Below, piece by piece: positions 43,717 to 52,670 of a stretch of 64,000 bases of DNA. Made by a program: the position numbers and the translations under genes. Each line of letters begins with the position of its first letter. Position 1 is the first letter of the stretch. Below the pieces are notes generated by a model. The model had not been told where the DNA came from, did no database searches, and saw only the letters and a program-made list of their open reading frames with translations. The DNA lies in contig JAEDDX010000001.1 in assembly GCA_016293615.1 (NCBI GenBank), positions 59,724 to 123,723 of the forward strand, written 5' to 3'. This DNA comes from Acetatifactor sp. Its GTDB lineage: Bacteria > Bacillota > Clostridia > Lachnospirales > Lachnospiraceae.

Positions 43717-44742
43717 ATGAAGTGTGTAAAAACAACAGAGGCAGTCGGACAGGTGCTCTGCCACGATATCACGCAGATCATCAGGGGCGTGACCAAGGAC
43801 GCCGTGTTTCGCAAGGGTCATGTGATCCGCGAGGAAGATATTCCGGTGCTTCTCTCCGTGGGCAAGGAGCAGATCTACATCTGGGAAAATGATGAGACGA
43901 TGCTGCATGAAAATGACGCCGCGCAGATCTTATATGAGCTGTGCGCCGGTGAGCATATGCATCCTTCCGAGATCAGGGAAGGCAAAATTGAGCTGATAGC
44001 GGACTGTGACGGCCTGCTCAAGGTGGACAGCGAGCTGTTAAAAAAAGTCAATTCCCTGGGGGAGATGATGATAGCGTCCAGACACGGCAACACAGTCGTG
44101 AAAAAGGGGGATAAACTGGCGGGGACCCGCGTGATTCCCCTCGTGATCAAAAAGGACAAGATGGAAGAGGCGAAAGCAGTTTGCGGGGGAAGGCATATTT
44201 TCTCCCTGCTTCCCCTGAAAGCGAAAAAGGCGGCGATCCTGACCACCGGCAGTGAAGTATATCACCACAGAATCGAGGATACCTTTACGCCCGTACTCAT
44301 GGAGAAGTTATCCGAGTACGGCTGTGAGGTGATATTTCACGAGGTGTATGAGGATGCCCCCCAACAGGTGACGGACGGATGCCTGCGCGCGATCGAAGCC
44401 GGTGCGCAGCTGGTGCTCTGCACCGGAGGAATGAGTGTGGATCCGGATGACAGGACGCCGCTTGCCATCAAAAACACCGGCGCGGATATCATATCCTACG
44501 GGGCGCCCGTGCTGCCCGGGGCTATGTTTTTGCTGTCCTATTTTGAAAATCGTGTGCCGATCGTGGGACTTCCCGGCTGTGTGATGTACGCGAAGAGAAC
44601 GATTTTCGACCTGGTGCTTCCCAGACTGTTGGCGGATGATACGATAAGCGCCGGAGAGCTGGCCTGTCTGGGCGAGGGCGGACTTTGTCTCAACTGCCCT
44701 CAGTGTACTTATCCCAACTGCGGTTTCGGAAAAGGCTGGTGA
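43717..44742 (+). CDS. MoeA-like molybdopterin-binding protein with Cys-rich tail
   Basis: The 341-residue protein has a variable N-terminal half and a MoCF_biosynth fold at about 165-315 (KKAAILTTGSEVY, VLCTGGMSVDPDDRTP, VPIVGLPGC), the molybdopterin-binding core. The C-terminal domain IV of standard MoeA is missing, and instead the protein ends CLNCPQCTYPNCGFGKGW, a four-Cys cluster that could hold a metal or Fe-S cluster. Short MoeA-like proteins with such a tail occur with selenium-dependent hydroxylases. It would insert the metal or sulfur-ligated cofactor. It follows the CDF gene by 6 nt and moaA by 4. Confidence 0.86.
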   Translation: MKCVKTTEAVGQVLCHDITQIIRGVTKDAVFRKGHVIREEDIPVLLSVGKEQIYIWENDETMLHENDAAQILYELCAGEHMHPSEIREGKIELIADCDGLLKVDSELLKKVNSLGEMMIASRHGNTVVKKGDKLAGTRVIPLVIKKDKMEEAKAVCGGRHIFSLLPLKAKKAAILTTGSEVYHHRIEDTFTPVLMEKLSEYGCEVIFHEVYEDAPQQVTDGCLRAIEAGAQLVLCTGGMSVDPDDRTPLAIKNTGADIISYGAPVLPGAMFLLSYFENRVPIVGLPGCVMYAKRTIFDLVLPRLLADDTISAGELACLGEGGLCLNCPQCTYPNCGFGKGW

Positions 44743-44746
44743 CGGC

Positions 44747-45703
44747 ATGAGAGATTCCTATGGCAGAGAGATTTCATACATGAGAATCTCCGTGACGGAT
44801 GCCTGTAACTTAAGGTGCAGATACTGCCTGCCCGAGGAGGTCTGCGTAGCCACAGCGGCCGTGTGTCTTACGGGGGATGAGATCATAAGAATCGCCGCTG
44901 CCGGCGTGTCGCTCGGCATCCGGCATTACAAGATTACCGGCGGAGAGCCGCTTCTTCGCCCGGACTGTGCGGAGATCATTCGACGCCTGAAACAGACCGA
45001 GGGCGTGGAGACGGTGACGCTGACCACCAACGGCGTGCTGCTGGCACAGTCGGCGGAAATGCTTCGGGCGGTCGGCATCGACAGAGTCAATGTCAGCCTG
45101 GACAGTGCGGATGAAAAACAGTACCGTACAATCACGGGCAAGGATTCTTTTTTGCAGGTGTGTGAAGGCATCCGGGCGGCGAAGGAAGCCGGAATTGTTG
45201 TGCGCTTAAACTGTGTCAGTGACCGGGACACAGATTATGAAGGGCTGGTGCTGCTGGCAGAGTCTTTCTCTGTGCCGGTCCGTCTGATTGAAATGATGCC
45301 GATCGGGTACGCAAGAGGCCGGGTCTGCATATCCGGCAGGGAGGTACTGGAGAGACTTGCGGCCCGCTTTGGCACGCCGGTGTCCTGTCAGGAGGCGGGA
45401 AACGGTCCTGCCTTCTATGTGCGGTTTCCGCAGCTTGCTGTGCCTGTCGGCTTTATCAGCGCGGTACACGGACCTTTTTGCGGGTCCTGCAACCGGATCC
45501 GGGTCACCTGCGAGGGCCGGGTCAAACCCTGCCTGTGCTATGAGGATTCCTATGACATCCGCCCCTTTTTGCAAAAGGAAGGGCAGCGGGAGGCCTGCGC
45601 GGAATATCTGAAGGAGATCATCTTAAAAAAACCGGAGGCGCATTGCTTTGACCGGGTGCAGCAGGTGACGGAACATAAGGCGATGAGCCGTATCGGAGGA
45701 TAA
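44747..45703 (+). CDS. moaA: GTP 3',8-cyclase MoaA
   Basis: This 318-residue radical SAM enzyme rearranges GTP in the first Moco step. The N-terminal cluster motif is DACNLRCRYCLPEE (CxxxCxxC), followed by ITGGEPLLRPDC and TTNGVLL. The second C-terminal cluster is seen in GPFCGSCNRIRVTCEGRVKPCL. The usual C-terminal double Gly is represented by IGG, the last residues of the protein. It starts 4 nt after the MoeA-like gene, and the MOSC-XdhC gene begins 2 nt after it. Confidence 0.95.
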   Translation: MRDSYGREISYMRISVTDACNLRCRYCLPEEVCVATAAVCLTGDEIIRIAAAGVSLGIRHYKITGGEPLLRPDCAEIIRRLKQTEGVETVTLTTNGVLLAQSAEMLRAVGIDRVNVSLDSADEKQYRTITGKDSFLQVCEGIRAAKEAGIVVRLNCVSDRDTDYEGLVLLAESFSVPVRLIEMMPIGYARGRVCISGREVLERLAARFGTPVSCQEAGNGPAFYVRFPQLAVPVGFISAVHGPFCGSCNRIRVTCEGRVKPCLCYEDSYDIRPFLQKEGQREACAEYLKEIILKKPEAHCFDRVQQVTEHKAMSRIGG

Positions 45704-45705
45704 CT

Positions 45706-47175
45706 ATGGCAGTCTTGAAAGCAATCTGCATCAGCGAGAAAAAGGGAACCAAAAAATACCCTGTTGAGAGGGCGCTCTTAGTTGAAAACCTGGGCGTGAA
45801 GGGGGATGCCCATGCCGGCAGATGGCACAGACAGGTCAGCCTCCTGCCGCTTGCCGCGATCGATGCATTCCGCGCTTGCGGGGCAGAGGTGACGGACGGA
45901 GCATTCGGAGAGAATCTGATCCTTGACGGCCCGGAGGACTTAAAGAGCCTGCCGCTTGGAACCCGGTTTCTCATTGGCGACGCTGTGCTGGAATTGTCGC
46001 AGATCGGAAAGGAATGCCACGATCACTGCGCGATCTTTGACAAGATGGGCAGATGCATCATGCCGGTCGAGGGCGTGTTTGCGGTCGTGATCAAAGGGGG
46101 CGAGATCCGGGTCGGCGACGAGGTCACAGTGCTGCCTCCGAACCTTTACCGGATGCTGTCACAGGAATGTGCGGAAGCAGACGCGGTGCTTGCCAAGGTA
46201 ATCGCGGGAGAGGGCGCAGGAGAGACGATCCTTTTCCTGGACGGCATTCCCAGATACTTCGAAGGCCGGGGCAGGGAACTGAAAACCTCCGTGCTGTTTG
46301 GGAGACGGGAGGAAATCCTGGCTGCCGACATGCCCTGCATTCTGACAGGCGGGGTGGAAAAGGCTTCGGATATTTTCGTGGAGCGGATCGGTTCCCGGAC
46401 AAAGCTGATTGTTTGCGGAGGGGGACATGTTTCGCTTGCACTGGTAAGACTGGCTAAGACAATCGGGTTTCATGTGACCGTGCTGGAAGACCGACCGTTG
46501 TTTGCGGGATATGCGAAGGAGGCGGGGGCAGATTCGGTGTACTGCGAGGATTTTTCGAAGACCTTGCAGGAGATTTCCTCAGATGCGGACACCTATTTTG
46601 TGATCGCAACCAGAGGGCATCGGTATGATGAGGAATGTCTGAAGCGGATTCTGGAAAAGCCCTATGCCTATGTCGGCATGATGGGCAGCAGGGGTCGCAT
46701 TGCCCTTTTGAAGAAGGAGCTGGAGCAGCAGGGGATCACCAAGCAGGCCCTGGAGACGCTCCATGCACCCATCGGGCTTGCGATCAATGCGCAGACACCG
46801 GAGGAGATCGCGGTTTCGATTGCGGCGCAGCTGATTTTGCAGAAAAACAGTGTGAATAAGAGCAGCCGCCCCGACCCCGCTGTTTTGGAGGAATTATGCA
46901 AAGAACATCCCGAGGCTGTGCTGTGCACCATCGTTTCCAAGCGGGGCAGTGCGCCGAGAGCGGCCGGAACGCGCATGCTTGTGACGAAAGAAGCAAGAGT
47001 CCTCGGCACCATCGGCGGCGGCTGCATGGAGGCAGAGGTGACCTCGCGAAGCCGGGAGCTTCTTGCATCCGCGCAGACGACAGAGCTGCTCTGCGTCAAT
47101 CTGACGCCCGCGGAGGCAGAGAAGGAAGGCCTGGTCTGCGGCGGTGTCGTAGAAGTATTTTTGGAGAAAGTGTAA
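45706..47175 (+). CDS. MOSC-XdhC fusion, cofactor sulfuration/insertion protein
   Basis: Residues 1-145 form a MOSC domain (ENLGVKGDAHAGRWHRQVSLL, GAFGENLIL, and SQIGKECHDHCAIF). After a degenerate XdhC-like stretch (EADAVLAKVIAGEGAGETILFLDGI, about 155-178), an XdhC Rossmann domain (about 230-385) is visible as KLIVCGGGHVSLALVRL, RGHRYDEECLKRIL, MGSRGRI and PIGLAINAQTPEEIAVSI. The final 80 residues form a CoxI-type domain with GSAPRAAGTRMLVT and IGGGCMEAEV. In normal XdhC the CoxI part precedes the Rossmann part. The protein probably delivers sulfurated cofactor to the xanthine dehydrogenase downstream. Confidence 0.9.
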   Translation: MAVLKAICISEKKGTKKYPVERALLVENLGVKGDAHAGRWHRQVSLLPLAAIDAFRACGAEVTDGAFGENLILDGPEDLKSLPLGTRFLIGDAVLELSQIGKECHDHCAIFDKMGRCIMPVEGVFAVVIKGGEIRVGDEVTVLPPNLYRMLSQECAEADAVLAKVIAGEGAGETILFLDGIPRYFEGRGRELKTSVLFGRREEILAADMPCILTGGVEKASDIFVERIGSRTKLIVCGGGHVSLALVRLAKTIGFHVTVLEDRPLFAGYAKEAGADSVYCEDFSKTLQEISSDADTYFVIATRGHRYDEECLKRILEKPYAYVGMMGSRGRIALLKKELEQQGITKQALETLHAPIGLAINAQTPEEIAVSIAAQLILQKNSVNKSSRPDPAVLEELCKEHPEAVLCTIVSKRGSAPRAAGTRMLVTKEARVLGTIGGGCMEAEVTSRSRELLASAQTTELLCVNLTPAEAEKEGLVCGGVVEVFLEKV

Positions 47176-47209
47176 TCGATTTCGTTTGGTATTGGGAGGA
47201 TGGTTTCGT

Positions 47210-48136
47210 ATGAAAAAGATATTCTGTGTGCTGGGACTGTGTCTGTGCGCCACCTGTGTCCTGTCGGGCTGCTCGCTTTTTTCGCGGAGCACTTCCGCAT
47301 CCGATGCAGAAGCCTTTGCCAAAGCATACATCAATGACAGGGTCGAATCGACCGGCGGCAAGAAGAAAACGGAGAAAACCTTCTCCGGCAAAGAATACTA
47401 TTTTCCTATGGCAGATGACCGCGGAATAGAATTCAATGTCATCGTTGACAACAGAAAAACGGTTCTTGTGGAAGCCTTCACACCCTTTTACGGTAAGAAT
47501 CTCTATTACACCACCGACTATAAGCTGCGCGTGATAGAGCATTACAAAGACGAAATAGAGGCTGTTTTAAAGACGGTCAGTACCGTTGATTATAAATTCT
47601 TAAGAGATTCCGTCAGTGTCAACCTCACGGAAGAGAATTCTCTTGAGGATATCGCCTCCATGGTGATTGCGCTGGATGAACTGCTGGCCTATGATTATCG
47701 CAGTGATGCCCACTCCGGGGAAGAGCTGGGGGATCACCGGTACTTAGGCAGTTCCTACAACTCTGATATTTTAATCACGATGCGCGGCAGCGACAACGAA
47801 TGGGTCATTTTTGAGCCCTTTATTTTATCGGACAATCACAGGATTCAGCTTACATACGATAAGGTGTTGAAGACGCTGGAACTCAACCGGGTATTGATGA
47901 CATCCGACACGAAGCCCGGAATCATCCAGGTAAACGGCGAGCTCTATTACGATTCCGGAGAAGTTACGAAGGAGGAAAAGACAGGCGAGATGGATGGCAT
48001 CTCTCGCCATACCGATCTTGTGCCGCAACGGGACGGCGAATCCACCTTCGGATACGGCTCAGAATATCAGCTGGCACCGGATGGTACGCTTTATGTCTTC
48101 ATGGAGGACGGCCGCCATGTATTCCTGAAGTATTAG
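47210..48136 (+). CDS. Lipoprotein of unknown function
   Basis: The 308-residue product has a signal peptide and lipobox LSGC (about residue 20, after CVLGLCLCATCV), then a largely beta-rich domain (for example RGIEFNVIVDNRKTVLVEAF and DNEWVIFEPFIL) with a late DGTLYVFMEDGRHVFL. I recognise no family. The position between the Moco fusion and modA suggests an envelope role in the same operon, but no direct evidence links it. The start at 47210 follows GGGAGG. Confidence 0.73.
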   Translation: MKKIFCVLGLCLCATCVLSGCSLFSRSTSASDAEAFAKAYINDRVESTGGKKKTEKTFSGKEYYFPMADDRGIEFNVIVDNRKTVLVEAFTPFYGKNLYYTTDYKLRVIEHYKDEIEAVLKTVSTVDYKFLRDSVSVNLTEENSLEDIASMVIALDELLAYDYRSDAHSGEELGDHRYLGSSYNSDILITMRGSDNEWVIFEPFILSDNHRIQLTYDKVLKTLELNRVLMTSDTKPGIIQVNGELYYDSGEVTKEEKTGEMDGISRHTDLVPQRDGESTFGYGSEYQLAPDGTLYVFMEDGRHVFLKY

Positions 48137-48325
48137 GAAGCCCCGGGGAAGCTGTAGGGAACCCCGTGGATTCCTATCCCTGAGGGACTGCGCTCTCGCA
48201 GGACGGAAAGCGGAAGAGGAAAGAGCGGGCGGAGGCAGGTTCCGGCAAAGCGAGTTCCGTCAAAGGGCGTTCTCTCCAAGGAAGTTGGGGGAACGAGAGC
48301 CATAATCGAAAGAGAGGTACCGGAT

Positions 48326-49183
48326 ATGAGTAACACCGGCCGCAGGACGAAGCTTCTGGCTTCGTTACTGCTGATGAGCCTGCTGCTTTTGGGCGGTTGC
48401 GGGGAAAAGACGAAGGGGACGGTCATCACCTTTTTCGGGGCGAAAAGCCTGCAGGGAGCGGCCACGGAGGTTTGCGAGGCTTATTCGAAGCTGCATCCCG
48501 AGGTGAGCTTTCTCTACAACTATGACAGCTCGGGGAAGCTGCTTGCGCAGGTACGCGAGGGGGCAGAGTGTGATGTGTTTTTCTCTGCGGACAGAAAGCA
48601 GCTGGATGTCCTGGAGAAGGAAGATATGCTTCTGGACGGGACGAGACAGGATCTCTTAAACAATCAGGTCTGCGTGATCACCTATCAGGGCAGCGGCACG
48701 AAAGTGACAGGACTGTCAGATATTTCCAAAGCCTCCGATCTTGCGCTGGCAGACGGTTCCGTTCCGGTCGGAAAGTATACCAGACAGGCAATGCTCACGG
48801 CGGGCATACTGCCTGAGACGGATGCTGCCGCGGAAGGCTTTGACATAGCGGCCGTGACGACCTCGCAGGTGAGTGAGGCGCTGGGCGGCATGGAGATCAA
48901 CGAGTGCGCCAATGTCGCAGCTGTGGTGTCTGCCGTGGCTGAGGGCGGCAATGAAGTCGGTACCGTTTATGATTCCGATATCAGGGGGCTGGAAGATCGG
49001 ATCGTCGTGTTGGAGAAGATTCCGTATGAACTCACAGGCAATGTCATTTATCCTGTCGCAGGCGTGAAGAATACGGAGCGAAGCGCCGAAGAAGAGGCAG
49101 TGCTTCGTGACTTTTTACGGTTCCTGACATCAGATACGGCGAGAGAAATTTTTGAGTCCTATTATTTTGATACAATGCAGTGA
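48326..49183 (+). CDS. modA: Molybdate ABC transporter substrate-binding lipoprotein
   Basis: The 285-residue binding protein has a lipobox GGC (LLLMSLLLLGGCGEK) and the ModA signature FFGAKSLQGAATEVCEAYSKLHPEV, then YDSSGKLLAQVREGAECDVFFSADRKQL, and the C-terminal FLRFLTSDTAREIFESYYF. It captures molybdate (or tungstate) outside the cell. A 190-nt leader upstream contains several short hairpins (TCCC-TGA-GGGA at 48178-48187; CTGCG-CTCT-CGCAG at 48188-48201) but no clear T-run. It opens the mod operon. Confidence 0.93.
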   Translation: MSNTGRRTKLLASLLLMSLLLLGGCGEKTKGTVITFFGAKSLQGAATEVCEAYSKLHPEVSFLYNYDSSGKLLAQVREGAECDVFFSADRKQLDVLEKEDMLLDGTRQDLLNNQVCVITYQGSGTKVTGLSDISKASDLALADGSVPVGKYTRQAMLTAGILPETDAAAEGFDIAAVTTSQVSEALGGMEINECANVAAVVSAVAEGGNEVGTVYDSDIRGLEDRIVVLEKIPYELTGNVIYPVAGVKNTERSAEEEAVLRDFLRFLTSDTAREIFESYYFDTMQ

Positions 49184-49195
49184 CAGGGTGTGACA

Positions 49196-49879
49196 ATGAG
49201 TGAGACGATTGGCTGGCTGAAGAGCCTGGATTACAGTCCGTTATGGATTTCATTAAAGACCGGCGTGGTGGCGACCGTACTCTCCTTTTTCCTGGGAGTG
49301 TGGGCCGCCAATCTTGCCGTGCGGAAAAGTACCCGGTTCCGCGCCGTCCTGGACGGTATTCTGACACTTCCGCTGGTTCTGCCGCCGACGGTGGCAGGCT
49401 TTATCCTGCTTCGTATCTTCAGCCTCAGAAGACCGGCCGGAGGCTTTCTGTACGAGGCGTTCGGGTTCAAGGCAGTCCATACCTGGGCGGGATGTATTCT
49501 GGCGGCGACGGTGATCGCGTTTCCGCTGATGTACCGGAATGCCAGAGGCGCCCTGGAGCAGGTCGACCGGAACCTGCTCGATGCGGCGAGAACGCTCGGG
49601 CTGTCCGAGCGGGAAATCTTTTTCCGGATCACGCTGCCGCTTGCGAAGCCGGGACTGCTTGCGGGAACCGTGCTTACCTTTGCAAGGGCGATGGGAGAGT
49701 ACGGGGCAACCTCCATGCTGGCGGGCAACATTCCCGGGAAAACCGGAACGATCTCCCAGAGAATTGCCATGGTGGTACAGGACGGGGACTATCTGACGGC
49801 GGGATTCTGGACGGTTCTGGTCGTGGTGACAGCATTTATACTGGTGACGGGCATGAACCTGTGGTCAGGCAGAAAATAA
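49196..49879 (+). CDS. modB: Molybdate ABC transporter permease
   Basis: The 227-residue BPD-type permease has about five membrane helices and the EAA loop EQVDRNLLDAARTLGLSEREIFFRITLPLAKPG with the conserved Gly. Other ModB features are LPLVLPPTVAGFILL near the start and GEYGATSMLAGNIPGKT. Start at 49196 (after AGGGTG). It sits between modA and modC. Confidence 0.93.
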   Translation: MSETIGWLKSLDYSPLWISLKTGVVATVLSFFLGVWAANLAVRKSTRFRAVLDGILTLPLVLPPTVAGFILLRIFSLRRPAGGFLYEAFGFKAVHTWAGCILAATVIAFPLMYRNARGALEQVDRNLLDAARTLGLSEREIFFRITLPLAKPGLLAGTVLTFARAMGEYGATSMLAGNIPGKTGTISQRIAMVVQDGDYLTAGFWTVLVVVTAFILVTGMNLWSGRK

Positions 49880-49897
49880 GGGCAGGAGAGTACGGAT

Positions 49898-51028
49898 ATG
49901 TTGGAAGTCAGTATTGTGAAAAAGTTATCCGCGTTTGTCCTGCGGGCGGAGTTTTGCGCCAAAGAAGAGGTACTGGGGCTTCTCGGTGCCTCGGGCAGCG
50001 GTAAGAGCATGTTATTTCGGTGCATCGCAGGAATCGAGCCCCCGGACAGCGGGCGGATCGTGCTGGACGGCCGGGTACTCTATGACAGTGAAGCAGGCAT
50101 CTGCCTGCCTCCGCGGGAGAGACATGTGGGGTACCTGTTTCAGGACTATGCGCTGTTTCCGCACATGACGGTCGGAGAGAATATCCGCATTGCGATACCC
50201 GGGGACAGAAGGCAGACCCAAGAGAGTGAAGCGCTGCTGAAGGAATGGCTGGAGAAGATGCAGCTGTATGAGGTGAAGGACCAATATCCGGACAGGATTT
50301 CCGGCGGACAGAAGCAGCGGACTGCGATGGTGCGCATGCTGATGAGCGAGCCGGAATGCATCCTGTTAGATGAACCGTTCGCGGCTCTGGACAGCTTCCT
50401 GAAGGCGGGGCTCATCCGCGAGCTGAAGGGCTACCTGAGGGAGTATGGCAAAACCGTGCTGTTTGTGTCCCATGACCGGGATGAAATCTACTCTCTGAGC
50501 GACAACATCGCCTGCCTGGAGAGAGGAAATCTGGGGCAGGTGCAGGGCAGGGAAGAATTCTTTCTGGCGCCCGGCACGAGAGAAGCAGCGATTTTGTCCG
50601 GCTGCAAAAATATTTCCCGGATGCAGTGGCTCGATGAGACCCATGTGTTTGCGCATGATTTTGGAACCGAGCTGGAGGTCTGTGTCCCGGACGCCTTACA
50701 GGCAAGGCGCGGCGAGATAGGCTATATCGGTATTCGTGCGCACGCCTTTGGCTTTTTGCGGGAAGAAGCCGGGGAGCCGGCAGGCGTGATACCCGACCAA
50801 AACGGAGCCGTCAGTCATACCGGCAATCCGGCTGTAAACAGGATAGACATCACGGAGTGTGTGGTGGAGGAGGCGCTCTTTGAGTATACCTGCCTGTGCA
50901 GGACACCATCCGGCGGACTGCTGCAGGTCAAATATCCCAGAACCCGGGAGACAGAAGCATCCGCTGTCTTAGCGGGAACCGTCAGGCAGCTGACCGTAGC
51001 CCCGGAGGATATTTTATTGTTAAGATGA
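49898..51028 (+). CDS. modC: Molybdate ABC transporter ATPase
   Basis: The 376-residue ATPase has Walker A GASGSGKS, a Q-loop region FQDYALFPHMTVGENI, signature SGGQKQR, Walker B ECILLDEPFAALDS and H-loop LFVSHDRDE. A TOBE/MopI-type oxyanion-binding tail (about 240-376) lies at the C-terminus, which can sense molybdate. It energises ModB. A terminator follows at 51091. Confidence 0.94.
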   Translation: MLEVSIVKKLSAFVLRAEFCAKEEVLGLLGASGSGKSMLFRCIAGIEPPDSGRIVLDGRVLYDSEAGICLPPRERHVGYLFQDYALFPHMTVGENIRIAIPGDRRQTQESEALLKEWLEKMQLYEVKDQYPDRISGGQKQRTAMVRMLMSEPECILLDEPFAALDSFLKAGLIRELKGYLREYGKTVLFVSHDRDEIYSLSDNIACLERGNLGQVQGREEFFLAPGTREAAILSGCKNISRMQWLDETHVFAHDFGTELEVCVPDALQARRGEIGYIGIRAHAFGFLREEAGEPAGVIPDQNGAVSHTGNPAVNRIDITECVVEEALFEYTCLCRTPSGGLLQVKYPRTRETEASAVLAGTVRQLTVAPEDILLLR

Positions 51029-51090
51029 ATCGTGTCCGAAACAGACCGAAGAAAGAGATCCAAGAAACAGATCGAAATGAAATAGAAGGA

Positions 51091-51126
51091 AAAGTCCCTC
51101 CTGTCCCTTTTCAGGAGAGACTTTTT
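51091..51126 (+). terminator. Terminator after modC
   Basis: AAAGTC (51091-51096) pairs with GACTTT (51119-51124), and CTCCTG (51098-51103) with CAGGAG (51112-51117), with mismatches between. T-run TTTTT is part of 51122-51126. Its loop overlaps the -35 of the next promoter. Confidence 0.85.
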
Positions 51127-51136
51127 CTGGTATAAT
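51108..51136 (+). promoter_or_regulatory. Promoter of the permease/xanthine dehydrogenase operon
   Basis: TTTTCA (51108-51113) and TATAAT (51131-51136, perfect) are spaced by 17 bp, with TGG before the -10 as an extended element. The -35 lies inside the modC terminator hairpin, an economical overlap. Confidence 0.72.
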
Positions 51137-51141
51137 TTGTT

Positions 51142-51232
51142 ACGATTCAAATCTTGCAGATTCCCGAAAAACAGCGTCATCATGCCTGCGGGACTCAGAA
51201 TCGTTTACTGATCAACGCCTGTTTGTTCAGGC
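51142..51232 (+). ncRNA. Candidate structured leader (three-way junction) of unknown class
   Basis: ACGATTC (51142-51148) closes a domain with GAATCGT (51198-51204). Inside are AATC/GATT (51150-51153, 51159-51162) and CCCG/CGGG (51163-51166, 51189-51192), with the loop TTGCA. A separate GCCTG/CAGGC hairpin (51217-51221, 51228-51232) follows before the ribosome-binding site. The layout is riboswitch-like and precedes a purine permease, but it lacks the purine-riboswitch consensus and I cannot name its class. Confidence 0.4.
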
Positions 51233-51254
51233 CTGAATGCGAAGGAGAAGTGAA

Positions 51255-52670
51255 ATGAAACAGACGGAAAAGAAAACCGGGAAGCCTGTCGTTTACGGCA
51301 CACCCTATGATTTTGAAGGAAGACTTCCGCTGTCGCAGGCGATTCCGCTGGGACTGCAGCATGTGCTTGCGATGTTTGTCAGCAACCTGACACCGATTTT
51401 GGTGATTCTGGGCGTCTGCGGCGGAGCGGACTTTGACGGCATCAGAGTTTCCCTCCTGCAGAATGCAATGATCATTGCGGGTGTTGTCACCCTGATTCAG
51501 ATGTTTACCATCGGACCCATCGGCGGCAGGGTGCCCATCATCATGGGAACCAGCTCGGGCTTCATCGGTGTGTTTACCAGTGTGGCCAAAGTCATGGGCG
51601 GCGGTTTTCTGGCCTATGGTGCCATCATGGGTGCGGCCATCATCGGCGGTTTGTTTGAGACCGTGCTCGGTGCTTTTTTAAAGCCTCTCCGTAAGTTCTT
51701 CCCCTCCGTGGTCACCGGCTCTGTCGTGCTGGCCATCGGCCTTTCCCTGATCAGCGTCGGTGTGAATTCCTTCGGCGGTGGCAACAAGGCAAATGACTTC
51801 GGTTCCGTGGAAAACCTTCTGGTGGCTCTGATCGTGATGATCGTGATTCTGGTCTTGAAGCACTGGACGAAGGGAATCACAAGTTATGCGAGTATTCTGA
51901 TCGGTATTATCGCCGGTTATCTTGTCTGTGCGGTTCTGCCGCTGTTTCTCTCCACCACGGGAGTGACTGCGGAGGGCGTGGAATATACCAAGGCATGGGT
52001 GCTGGATTACGGTAAGGTGGCTTCCGCCGGCTGGATCGCAATCCCCAGATTTTTGCCGGTGAAGCCGGTGTTTGACATGCGGGCGATCCTTCCCGTCCTG
52101 ATCATGTTCATTGTCACTGCGGTGGAGACTGTCGGTGATATTTCCGCCTGTGTGGAGGGTGGTATGGGCAGAGAGGCGACCGACAGGGAACTCTCGGGCG
52201 GCGTAATGTGCGACGGTATCGGTTCCACCCTTGCCGCTTTGTTCGGCGTGCTTCCCAACACCTCGTTCAGCCAGAATGTAGGTCTGGTTGCCATGACCAA
52301 GATCGTGAACCGTTTCGCCCTGTCCTGCGGCGCGCTCTTTTTGATCCTCTGCGGTCTGTGCCCGAAGCTCTCGGCCCTGATCTCCATCATGCCGCAGTCT
52401 GTACTCGGAGGAGCGGCAGTCATCATGTTCTCCTCCATCGTGACAAGCGGTATCAGCCTGATTGCCAAGGATCCCCTTTCTCCCAGAAACGTCACCATCG
52501 TGTCCATCGCACTCGGCGTGGGCTACGGACTGGGTTCCAACAGTGCGGTGCTGGCGGAACTTCCCAACTGGCTGAATTTGATCTTCGGCGGTTCCGGGAT
52601 CGTTCCCACCGCTTTTGTAGCAATTCTGTTAAACATTGTTTTGCCTAAGGATAAGGAGCAAGCAAAATGA
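51255..52670 (+). CDS. NCS2-family xanthine/uric acid permease
   Basis: The 471-residue membrane protein has about 12-14 helices and PLSQAIPLGLQHVLAMFVSNLTPILV at the start, typical of the xanthine/urate branch. The NAT motif is SQNVGLVAMTKI near residue 330. It imports purine bases by ion symport. ATG at 51255 follows AAGGAGA. It precedes the xanthine-dehydrogenase subunits, and its stop overlaps the FAD-subunit start by 4 bp, so purine uptake and oxidation are linked. Confidence 0.92.
   Translation: MKQTEKKTGKPVVYGTPYDFEGRLPLSQAIPLGLQHVLAMFVSNLTPILVILGVCGGADFDGIRVSLLQNAMIIAGVVTLIQMFTIGPIGGRVPIIMGTSSGFIGVFTSVAKVMGGGFLAYGAIMGAAIIGGLFETVLGAFLKPLRKFFPSVVTGSVVLAIGLSLISVGVNSFGGGNKANDFGSVENLLVALIVMIVILVLKHWTKGITSYASILIGIIAGYLVCAVLPLFLSTTGVTAEGVEYTKAWVLDYGKVASAGWIAIPRFLPVKPVFDMRAILPVLIMFIVTAVETVGDISACVEGGMGREATDRELSGGVMCDGIGSTLAALFGVLPNTSFSQNVGLVAMTKIVNRFALSCGALFLILCGLCPKLSALISIMPQSVLGGAAVIMFSSIVTSGISLIAKDPLSPRNVTIVSIALGVGYGLGSNSAVLAELPNWLNLIFGGSGIVPTAFVAILLNIVLPKDKEQAK

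Noticed and set aside
51137..51254. Canonical purine riboswitch before the permease
   Set aside because: The conserved junction bases and paired loop sequences are absent; only a generic three-way junction is visible.
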